A stretch of DNA of 64,000 nt from JBLIRR01 sp049472395. GTDB taxonomy: Bacteria; SZUA-182; DTGQ01; JBLIRR01. The notes under the pieces were generated by a model that was given only the letters and a program-made list of their open reading frames with translations, was not told where the DNA came from and did not search any database. Positions 54,831 through 61,728 of the stretch are shown here, in pieces. The DNA lies in contig JBLIRR010000009.1 of NCBI GenBank assembly GCA_049472395.1, positions 1 to 64,000 of the forward strand, given 5' to 3'. Position numbers and translations under genes: made by a program. Position 1 is the stretch's first letter, and each line of letters begins with the position of its first letter.

Positions 54831-55411
54831 TGTATGTTCTCCCTTCCAAAAGCCAGGTCGAGTTCCCTTATGGCTTTATTAATGAGTTTTTCCAAAGCTA
54901 GTGAAGTCATGCTTGCTCCTGTGACCGCATCAATTTCATTGGGGCCGGAGGCGAATTTCACGATTTTTATCTCAGGACGAAGAAGAGCATCATTAAATCG
55001 CCGCTGAAATTCATCTTCAGCAATTCTTCCCCCAAGACCGGGAGTTTCTGTCTGAGCCAGAACCTTGAGCCACAACATGCGCTCAAAATCAGGATTTACG
55101 GCCAGAAGAACCTCGATAGTGCCCCACAAACCAGGCCCATGAGCTTTAAATATCACAGTATTTTTTTTCTTTTTTTTGGCAATATAGTAAGTAGTCGTTC
55201 CGATTGTCTGTATATCAAAATTTTCTTCAAATTTTTCCTCTATGATGTCATTTTCCCTCAGAGGGACCTCGAATTTCTCAAGAATTGTCTGATAAAGACG
55301 TCTGTTAAAGATCAAAGAAGCCCTCTCAAACGCTATATTCCCGGCACTTAAGAAGGTCGTGCAGACAGTAGCAACGATTCCTAAAAAGAGTATGAGCTTC
55401 ACATCTTCCAT
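54827..55411 (-). CDS. nqrC: NqrC/RnfG FMN-binding subunit
   Basis: A 194-aa protein with one N-terminal transmembrane helix and a periplasmic FMN-binding domain. GPGLWGTIEVLLAV and ETPGLGGRI precede DAVTGASMTS, where Thr169 is the predicted covalent FMN attachment residue. Shorter than typical NqrC (about 260), close to RnfG size. Confidence 0.9.
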   Translation of the reverse strand: MEDVKLILFLGIVATVCTTFLSAGNIAFERASLIFNRRLYQTILEKFEVPLRENDIIEEKFEENFDIQTIGTTTYYIAKKKKKNTVIFKAHGPGLWGTIEVLLAVNPDFERMLWLKVLAQTETPGLGGRIAEDEFQRRFNDALLRPEIKIVKFASGPNEIDAVTGASMTSLALEKLINKAIRELDLAFGRENIQ

Positions 55412-55432
55412 TAACGGAAACTCCTTTTTACT

Positions 55433-56080
55433 TTATTTTTTCCTGATAACATTGATAACAAGGATAAAGGTTCCTAATGCGAAAAAAGCCCCGGGTGGAA
55501 TGGCAAAAAGCCCCATGGGAGTCACAAAATCCGGGAGGATTTTTATTCCAAAGCAGGTGCCGAATCCGAGAATTTCCCTGAAAAAAGCGATGGTCATTAA
55601 TGAAAACATATACCCAATGCCAACGCCGAAGGCATCCATGACCGTAATGAAGGGTGGATTGTTAATGGCATAAGCCTCTGCACGTCCCATGATAATGCAA
55701 TTTGTAATGATCAAAGCCACATAAGGCCCGAGAGCCCTGCTTATGTCCGGAACAAATATCTTCAAAGACTGATCAACGGCAATGACGAGTGTAGAGATCA
55801 CTAACATATAGGTTACCATTCGAACCCGCGCAGGGATGATGGATCGTAAGAAAGAAATGATGAGTGAATTGACACAAAGAATAAGAATGACCGCGAGACT
55901 CATTACCAGGGCATTCTCCATAAGGTTTGTTACCGCCAGAGTAGAACAGATCCCCAATACCATTCCGAAAATGGGATTATTATGCCAGACGCCTTCGATA
56001 AAGATCATCCATGATTTTGTTTTAAACAGTCTATACCCCTTTTGAGGGACCCTGAGTTTTCCGGATGCTTTATTATCCAT
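55433..56080 (-). CDS. nqrD: NqrD/RnfE membrane subunit
   Basis: A 215-aa six-helix protein. Signature sequences are NNPIFGMVLGICSTLAVT and LGPYVALIITNCIIMGRAEA, whose two Cys complete the intramembrane iron site with NqrE. Gene order nqrD before nqrC is inverted relative to canonical nqrABCDEF. Confidence 0.92.
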   Translation of the reverse strand: MDNKASGKLRVPQKGYRLFKTKSWMIFIEGVWHNNPIFGMVLGICSTLAVTNLMENALVMSLAVILILCVNSLIISFLRSIIPARVRMVTYMLVISTLVIAVDQSLKIFVPDISRALGPYVALIITNCIIMGRAEAYAINNPPFITVMDAFGVGIGYMFSLMTIAFFREILGFGTCFGIKILPDFVTPMGLFAIPPGAFFALGTFILVINVIRKK

Positions 56081-56116
56081 AGCGATGCCTCAATCCCTCT
56101 CCAAAGAAAGAATGTT

Positions 56117-57058
56117 TCATTGATGTATATTCCTGTAAGTGTATTTTAGGACACCTTCGTCAATAATTGCTGAAAACACATTACCAAAAAGGACCGCAAA
56201 GAAAATTCCATCGGGAAAGGAGGAGAAGTACCTATTAAGAAACGCCACGAGGCCTGTGAGAGCGCCGGTTATCCACCTTCCGGCTTTTGTCCTTGGTGCT
56301 ATTCTGCGATCCGGTATGATAAAAAAAGCTGCAATGAGCCCGTTGCCGATGCATAATTCCAATATGTTTTGAGAAACATGCGGGAACATATAATTACATG
56401 AGAGGGCCAGTAAGAATAATGTGCCTGTAAAAGATAGGCACATTCTGAAATCAATTGCACGGAATAGGAGTAGAAGTAGTCCACATGCAATAAGCACAAC
56501 AGGGACTGCATTGCCGGGTGTTTGGGGGATGTTCCCCATAAATACCGCCCGAAGGGGGTGTGCGAGCCTATAAATTCTTGTATCAATATACAGAAGCGGA
56601 TGTTCTGCGGTAAGCACTGCGGCCCTGTAATGACGAAAACCGAAAAATAAACCGGGAAAAGGAAGTGACCAGCCAAAATCAAATGTGAATGAAAAACTCA
56701 AATTTGCAAAGGCCCAGCCGAGAGCAACTGGTGAGGCCAATGCATAGCCATGACCTCCAAAAAATGCCACACCGATGATGATGCCGAAAAAAAGAGAGAT
56801 TGCGATCATCCATAATGGAAAGACGGGTGGCAGAACCAGCGGAAAGAGTACCCATGCATAAGTCCCCAAAATTCCTATCTCTTTCTTTCTCATCCTGAAA
56901 GCTGTCATTTCTGTTCCAGTCCCTATCACAAGGCAGATCAGAAGTGCAAGTATGATTTTAAGACCGTATTTGCCGATTGCACAGATGTATAATGGTATGG
57001 AAAAAAACAGAAGAAACAGGTCATTTCTATCGGGAAAAAATTTCTTTAGTAATCCCAT
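56117..57058 (-). CDS. nqrB: Divergent NqrB/RnfD membrane subunit lacking the FMN-threonine motif
   Basis: A 313-aa polytopic protein. FGGHGYALASPVALGWAF and the terminal FGNVFSAIIDEGV are NqrB/RnfD-like. In the family a (S/T)GATPL motif carries the covalent FMN on Thr, followed by G.(I/M)PGS.GET. Here the aligned stretch reads RLAHPLRAVFMGNIPQTPGNA, so the Thr is replaced by His and the GSxGET loop is changed. This suggests loss of the covalent flavin, an alternative cofactor, or a different electron path. Confidence 0.85.
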   Translation of the reverse strand: MGLLKKFFPDRNDLFLLFFSIPLYICAIGKYGLKIILALLICLVIGTGTEMTAFRMRKKEIGILGTYAWVLFPLVLPPVFPLWMIAISLFFGIIIGVAFFGGHGYALASPVALGWAFANLSFSFTFDFGWSLPFPGLFFGFRHYRAAVLTAEHPLLYIDTRIYRLAHPLRAVFMGNIPQTPGNAVPVVLIACGLLLLLFRAIDFRMCLSFTGTLFLLALSCNYMFPHVSQNILELCIGNGLIAAFFIIPDRRIAPRTKAGRWITGALTGLVAFLNRYFSSFPDGIFFAVLFGNVFSAIIDEGVLKYTYRNIHQ

Positions 57059-57061
57059 GCG

Positions 57062-58009
57062 TCACTCTTCTTTTAATTTTTCGATTGTCTGCCATATCGT
57101 TTCACAGAGAGGAAGATTGGACGGACATACAAAGCTGCATTTCCCACATTGGATACAGCTCTTTATATTGAGCCTGAGCGTCTCATCCTCCCTTTTACGG
57201 ATACTATTGTGATAGAGAAAACTCGGATACAAATTGGAAGGGCAATAGGTCGAGCACGCCAGGCAATTGCTGCAGGGTAGCAATGCCCTTTCACGACACT
57301 CACCTTTTCTTATTCCTATTTTCTTAAAAAAGCTCCCATATGGTGTAACAGTATACCCTGAATTGGCGAACATAATCAGCGAGGTCATGTGTCCCGCATA
57401 CGCTGTATCCGGATCTATCTTTCGTCTGAGAAGGGGATGAAAAAGCGTGGTTCGAGGCTTTTTACAAATGCCATGTTCTATGTGCAGGAATTGTAAGATG
57501 CGTGTCATGGGAATACCTACCGGCACATGAAGGCAAAACAACGTGTTCATGTCGATAAAGAGTGACATTATCATACTTTCTGCCTTTTGTCCTTTAATTG
57601 CCGCGGTATAGACAGTGTGAAATTCAAAAATATCTAACGCTATCCCATGTTCATGCCGTGGGCTCATTTTCCGTGACCATCTGCCTCCAGTATCCTTGAA
57701 ACGCTCATCCGGACTGATAATTTCAATCTCTTTTAATCTGAAGAAAGCTTTAACCTCTGACAAGGCTTTCGTAAAATCATTAAATAAAAAATCTATAAGC
57801 GTATCTGTATCAGGCCCATAGGGAGCATCCGGCAGCAATGAAACTGAAAAGATAGCCGGATTTTTTTGAAGAAAAAAAATGGATTTAATAGGGAAAAGGC
57901 TTGCAATACTTATAGACAGATTGTCAGACAAACTTACGCGCTTATAGTCAAGATTAAATGGTGAGAGAATCTGCTTAATCGGGATACAATTATATGGGAA
58001 TCTTTTCAC
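57062..58009 (-). CDS. RnfC-like two-cluster ferredoxin subunit, N-terminally diverged
   Basis: A 315-aa protein with GTG start. The C-terminal 90 residues have two [4Fe-4S] motifs (CSNCLACSTYCP and CIQCGKCSFVCP) spaced as in RnfC. The N-terminal 220 residues do not show the NADH/FMN-binding glycine motifs of full-length RnfC (usually over 430 aa). It sits where NqrA or RnfC is expected, first in the operon and 3 nt before nqrB. It may accept electrons from ferredoxin or serve as a quinone-side analogue of NqrA. Confidence 0.75.
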   Translation of the reverse strand: MKRFPYNCIPIKQILSPFNLDYKRVSLSDNLSISIASLFPIKSIFFLQKNPAIFSVSLLPDAPYGPDTDTLIDFLFNDFTKALSEVKAFFRLKEIEIISPDERFKDTGGRWSRKMSPRHEHGIALDIFEFHTVYTAAIKGQKAESMIMSLFIDMNTLFCLHVPVGIPMTRILQFLHIEHGICKKPRTTLFHPLLRRKIDPDTAYAGHMTSLIMFANSGYTVTPYGSFFKKIGIRKGECRERALLPCSNCLACSTYCPSNLYPSFLYHNSIRKREDETLRLNIKSCIQCGKCSFVCPSNLPLCETIWQTIEKLKEE

Positions 58010-58221
58010 AACAAGCCTTCCAGTGAGTTTTCAAAAGCTCAAATTACAGAATGTGATTTAATTTTTAATTAAAGAGCTTAATGCATTTATAAGGGAATTG
58101 CAACTATTGCTATGCATATTATAAGGCATAAAAAAATCTTAACGGAGAACTCACAAGTTCATAGCTCTTTTTGCGTATCCAAAATTATTATCATCCGTTA
58201 TACATAAGTAGAGGTATTCGA

Positions 58222-58305
58222 AAAAGCAAATCATGGGCAACCATGAGACGCAAAGCTTCGGGTCTACGATAAGCTTTTGATATTAAATATGATGGCCGAG
58301 CTGCT
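58222..58305 (+). ncRNA. Cyclic di-GMP-I (GEMM-I) riboswitch
   Basis: Conserved GEMM-I elements appear in order: AGCAAATC (58225-58232); hairpin ATGG-GCAA-CCAT with a GNRA tetraloop; GACGCAAAGC then CGGGTCTA (58248-58266); and ATGGCCGAGCTGCT (58292-58305). P1 is AGCA (58225-58228) with TGCT (58302-58305). The 3' strand of the aptamer overlaps the 5' arm of the terminator at 58295, so ligand binding should block termination (ON switch). It lies about 90 nt before the repeat-rich exported protein gene. Confidence 0.9.
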
Positions 58306-58332
58306 GAGGATAGGCAGCCCGGCTATTTTTTT
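58295..58332 (+). terminator. Riboswitch-controlled intrinsic terminator
   Basis: GCCGAGCTGC (58295-58304) pairs with GCAGCCCGGC (58314-58323), 9 of 10 positions, followed by TATTTTTTT (58324-58332). Its 5' arm is also the last strand of the c-di-GMP aptamer, giving mutually exclusive folds. Confidence 0.88.
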
Positions 58333-58398
58333 AAGGTACCTCATTGAATAATTGGTGGTAATTGAATAAATTATTTTGGTTAAAGAGGAGATTTAACA

Positions 58399-59664
58399 AT
58401 GAAGACATATTATATAAAATATGTATTATTAATTTTTTTCTTTATGGTATCTTTATTGATACCATTGCCGTATGCGTTAAGTCAGGTAATGATATTTCCT
58501 GGCAATGGCATAATAATCCCAATTGGCCCTGCAGGACCTCTGTTGCCTTTTCCTCCGCCTCGTAGCGCATCATTTTTATTTTCTCAATTTCCCCCTTTTC
58601 AAATCCCGCTATTGAGCACTAGATTTGGAAACTCACCCAGTTCAAACGGATCATCAGTTGGCATTCCTTCAGCATCAGGAGGATATGCGGGAGTGGCCTT
58701 GCAAGGAAACGGAAATCTAACTGCTCCTTATAATCCAATGGGAAATCCAGGATTAGTGGGAGGTTTTCAAATGACACCAGCACCCGGACCGATGGATGAT
58801 GATGGACCGATGGATGAGTATGGATTGATGAATGAGTATGAAATGATGCAAGGTCCTGGTCCGATGCAAGGTCCTGGTCCGATGATTGGTCCTGGTCCGA
58901 TGATTGGTCCTGGACTGATGGGAGGGCCTGATCCGATGGGAGGGCCGGGGATGGTGAATAACATTATGGGACCACCAATCACAGGCCCCGCACCACTTCC
59001 TGTAACTACTCCTGTTCCCACGACAATTGTTGTGCCGACAACTTTTCCCATTCCTGTCATTGTTGATACCATCGCACCTCCCGCAAGCAACAATGTAGTG
59101 CCACTTCCAATTGTTGATACCATCCCTACTCCCGTTATTGTTGATACCATTTCTCCTCCTGTTATTGTTGATACCATTCTTCCTCCTGTTATTGTTGATA
59201 CCATTCTTCCTCCTGTTGTAAACGATGTTGTTCTTCCTCCAGTTGTTGATACTATTCCCCCTTCTCTACCTCTGACGGTGACGAGTTTTCCTGTCCCGAC
59301 GATTCCTCCTTCTGCTATTAATCGGAGGCAGTATCCCATGCAGTATAATTATGTGAACCTGGGTTCTTTTGGAGTGTATGCGCCAACTGATCCTGTAAAT
59401 TTTGCACTTGTCAACAGTTTTTTCCCTAATGGAATTCTTACCGGTCCGCACACAGTGGTTACGGAGAATGTAACAACTGTCACGACACCAATTGTGACTT
59501 CAACTTCTTATTATCCAAGCCCCACTCCAGGAGTTGCAGATCTAAACAGTATTCAATATACACCTGCGTCCTCGCTCCCACTAAATAATATGATAGCTTC
59601 TCCTTATGTAACCATTTATGGTCCGGGCGGGATAATTCTGAGCGGCCCCGGATTTTTTAATTAA
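58399..59664 (+). CDS. c-di-GMP-controlled exported Pro/Met/Gly repeat protein
   Basis: A 421-aa protein with a signal peptide (VLLIFFFMVSLLIPLPYAL). Low-complexity regions include hexapeptide-like GPGPMI repeats (residues 140-185) and about six copies of an 8-12-residue unit PVIVDTI(L/S)PP (residues 215-290), encoded by near-identical tandem DNA. The C-terminal part is Ser/Thr/Tyr-rich. It is probably a fibrous surface or matrix protein. The riboswitch directly upstream links it to c-di-GMP, the second messenger of biofilm formation. Confidence 0.8.
   Translation: MKTYYIKYVLLIFFFMVSLLIPLPYALSQVMIFPGNGIIIPIGPAGPLLPFPPPRSASFLFSQFPPFQIPLLSTRFGNSPSSNGSSVGIPSASGGYAGVALQGNGNLTAPYNPMGNPGLVGGFQMTPAPGPMDDDGPMDEYGLMNEYEMMQGPGPMQGPGPMIGPGPMIGPGLMGGPDPMGGPGMVNNIMGPPITGPAPLPVTTPVPTTIVVPTTFPIPVIVDTIAPPASNNVVPLPIVDTIPTPVIVDTISPPVIVDTILPPVIVDTILPPVVNDVVLPPVVDTIPPSLPLTVTSFPVPTIPPSAINRRQYPMQYNYVNLGSFGVYAPTDPVNFALVNSFFPNGILTGPHTVVTENVTTVTTPIVTSTSYYPSPTPGVADLNSIQYTPASSLPLNNMIASPYVTIYGPGGIILSGPGFFN
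59055..59250 (+). repeat. Tandem coding repeat (PVIVDTI units)
   Basis: Repeated 24- to 36-nt units containing ATTGTTGATACCAT, with near-identical copies around 59067, 59112, 59136, 59166 and 59193, inside the exported repeat protein gene. High DNA identity implies recent slippage expansion. Confidence 0.8.
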
Positions 59665-59753
59665 TTTTTTATTCAACAAGTATGTGCTGGAGGACAATGA
59701 TCGCATATAATGGGAAAAAAGAACTATAAAGAATCGAGAGAACTAGTGCAAAA

Positions 59754-60319
59754 GTGAACCTTGCCTGTGAAACAAAGTTAAGACGCAAGGATGGAAGGCT
59801 CATAAATGTTGAAGCATCCACCGCAATCATCCAATATAACGGGAAACCGGCGACAATGGGAATTGTGCGAGATGTTACAGAACGGAAAAGAATGGAAGAA
59901 GAATTATTAAAGATAGAAAAGTGTGAATCTATCTGCCGGGGTAAAGGGGAAATATTTTTTATGGATGATGATAAGGCACTGCGAGATACGATGGGAGATA
60001 TATTACTATATTTGGGTTACCAGATTGAGTTTGTGCAAAAGATGGGAGTGAGGCAATTGAACTTTATAAAAAAGCACAGTGTGAAAAGAATCCATTTGAT
60101 GTGGTTGTCTTAGATTTGACTATCCCTGGCGGGAGAGGTGGAAAAGAGACTATGAGGAAGCTTCATAAAATTGATCCCGATGTTAAAGCAATTATTTCAA
60201 GTGGGTATCCCAATGATCCTGCTATATTTAATTATAAAAATTATGGTTTCAAAGGGGCAATTACCAAACCTTACGAAATAAATAAATTTAGCATGTTATT
60301 AAGAGAATTAATTTCATGA
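59754..60319 (+). pseudogene. Decayed hybrid sensor kinase (PAS fragment joined to frameshifted receiver)
   Basis: The first frame holds the end of a PAS/PAC domain (RRKDGRLINVEAS, IVRDVTERKRMEEELLK). It then jumps from the start of a HisKA helix (KIEKCESI) straight to GKGEIFFMDDDKALRDTMGDIL, the beginning of a receiver. About 250 residues of kinase core are missing. Near 60034 a frameshift breaks the receiver, which resumes in another frame (KDGSEAIELYKKA, DVVVLDLTIPGG, KPYEINKF). Clearly a pseudogene. Confidence 0.85.
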
Positions 60320-60388
60320 ACTTAAAAAAATTCTTTTAAGAATAGGAAAGAGCTCATAAAATGAAGAAGAAATATGCCGTGGCGCTAA

Positions 60389-60407
60389 TTGTCAACTAAT
60401 TGTCAAC
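60389..60407. repeat. TTGTCAAC octamer pair downstream of the GHKL regulator
   Basis: Two copies of TTGTCAAC at 60389-60396 and 60400-60407, 11 bp apart, just beyond the stop of the minus-strand regulator. The same octamer occurs three times at its 5' end. Confidence 0.75.
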
Positions 60408-60412
60408 TAAAA

Positions 60413-61429
60413 CTAAATTTTATTGTCAGCTACATGCCTTATGATTGCGGCTATTGAGGGATTAAGATTCTCTGTTTTTATCACAATGTCAGGGTGTTGT
60501 CTTTTAAATACTCGGAATACCTCATCAGCAAATCCCTGACCAAGTGCGTTTACACCTTTAAAATTCAATATGATTTCCCTAAATTTATCAAGCCCTGCAA
60601 GGAGTCTTCTTGCCTCAGAGCGTGAGATATATTCAGTTTGAAACAGCTTTACATATACACGGGTCTTTTCAAACTTATAATCAAAAGCCTCGGGGGCAAA
60701 TTCCATAAAAATTCCTTCGAGGATCCTTTTTGATCCCCTTCCTATGGTAAATGTCACTTCTGTCCCTTCAATAAATCTCTTTTGTTCCACAAATACATCT
60801 TTCTTGATATTGTCGAAGATCAGGTTTATTCTGTGCGATCTGAAAGCAACGACATCCCCCGATTTTGATGAAAAAAACACTCCTTCGCCAGAGTGTCGTT
60901 CTCTCATCGTGGTCGTTTTTCCCTTTATCAGTTCCCCTATGACTGCATTTTCATCGGGTAAGTTGAATTTTTTATAAATTGAAAAAAAAATGCCGATACC
61001 ATAATCTCTTATCTTGAAAGAAAATCTGTACTGATCCATAGTCACTTCGATATCACTCACCTCAGAAGAGGAATGCTCTATTGCGTTATTTAAAATCTCG
61101 GTAAATGCATATCTGACGATATCTAAAACATTCTCTCTCAGATCACTTTTTAAATTTGAAAGTAAAGCAATCTCACGAAAAACCTGATCTTCCTCTAAAC
61201 CTTGTAAGATAACCCTTTTTCTTGTTCTCCCTGTAGGCTTGCTTTTTCCGACAATTTTATATATAGCCCCTCTCGTAGCACCCTCTTTTATGACCTCCCC
61301 ATTTTGGATCAATGTTTTGAGATGTTTATTGAGCGCTTGTCTTGATATACCAAGGAAATCGGATAGCTCCTTTCCGGATAACGTCTTATTTTCTTTAAGA
61401 TATCTCACTATAGTCTCTTTTGTGCCCAT
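60413..61429 (-). CDS. Winged-helix / GHKL ATPase / STAS-like regulator
   Basis: A 338-aa protein from ATG 61429; the open frame reaches 61468 but that part overlaps the promoter. Residues 1-75 are a winged helix-turn-helix (LSDFLGISRQALNKHLKTL). Residues 100-215 are a GHKL-type ATPase (FTEILNNAIEHS N-box, RDYGIGI and HSGEGVFFSSK). The C-terminal 90 residues are a STAS-like DUF4325-type domain (VYVKLFQTEYISRSEARRLL to NALGQGFADEVFRVF). It resembles an anti-sigma-type kinase with built-in DNA binding. Octamer repeats flank it on both sides. Confidence 0.82.
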   Translation of the reverse strand: MGTKETIVRYLKENKTLSGKELSDFLGISRQALNKHLKTLIQNGEVIKEGATRGAIYKIVGKSKPTGRTRKRVILQGLEEDQVFREIALLSNLKSDLRENVLDIVRYAFTEILNNAIEHSSSEVSDIEVTMDQYRFSFKIRDYGIGIFFSIYKKFNLPDENAVIGELIKGKTTTMRERHSGEGVFFSSKSGDVVAFRSHRINLIFDNIKKDVFVEQKRFIEGTEVTFTIGRGSKRILEGIFMEFAPEAFDYKFEKTRVYVKLFQTEYISRSEARRLLAGLDKFREIILNFKGVNALGQGFADEVFRVFKRQHPDIVIKTENLNPSIAAIIRHVADNKI

Positions 61430-61436
61430 GAAATTA

Positions 61437-61488
61437 ATTATACCTATTGTCAACCTATTGTCAACCATATTTAAATTCTATTGTCAAC
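61437..61488 (-). promoter_or_regulatory. Promoter with three TTGTCAAC octamers (GTTGACAA on the coding strand)
   Basis: On the minus strand TATAAT (61442-61437) lies 16 bp from TTGACA (61464-61459). Octamers sit at 61447-61454, 61458-61465 and 61481-61488, spacing 11 and 23 bp, that is about one and two helical turns. Transcription would start at or next to the ATG at 61429, implying a leaderless mRNA. The octamers overlap the -35 and spacer and are good operator candidates. The remaining gap to 61728 shows no gene. Confidence 0.65.
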
Positions 61489-61728
61489 TTAAGAGGGTAA
61501 GACCGTTGGGCAATCGCATGAAAGATTTCGAGTTGTTCAGTGAGAATTTTAGATATTTTCTAAAAAATTTTAAACAGGGTAACAGTTTATCCTGTCAATA
61601 TAGCTGAAAAGGTCACCCTCAGTTCGAAGAATAATCGGATCATTTCCGAAAAATTATATATTTCCACAGGGGCATTGTCCCTGATGAAATAACAATAGAA
61701 ATCTAAACAGAAAAAAGCAGGGATAAAA

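Noticed and set aside
58860..59250. CRISPR-like periodic repeats
   Set aside because: The periodicity is a coding repeat with in-frame units and no unique spacers.
58767..59339. 190-aa minus-strand frame rich in Gly/Pro/Ile
   Set aside because: Mirror of the tandem repeats in the plus-strand exported protein; no ribosome site or independent signal.
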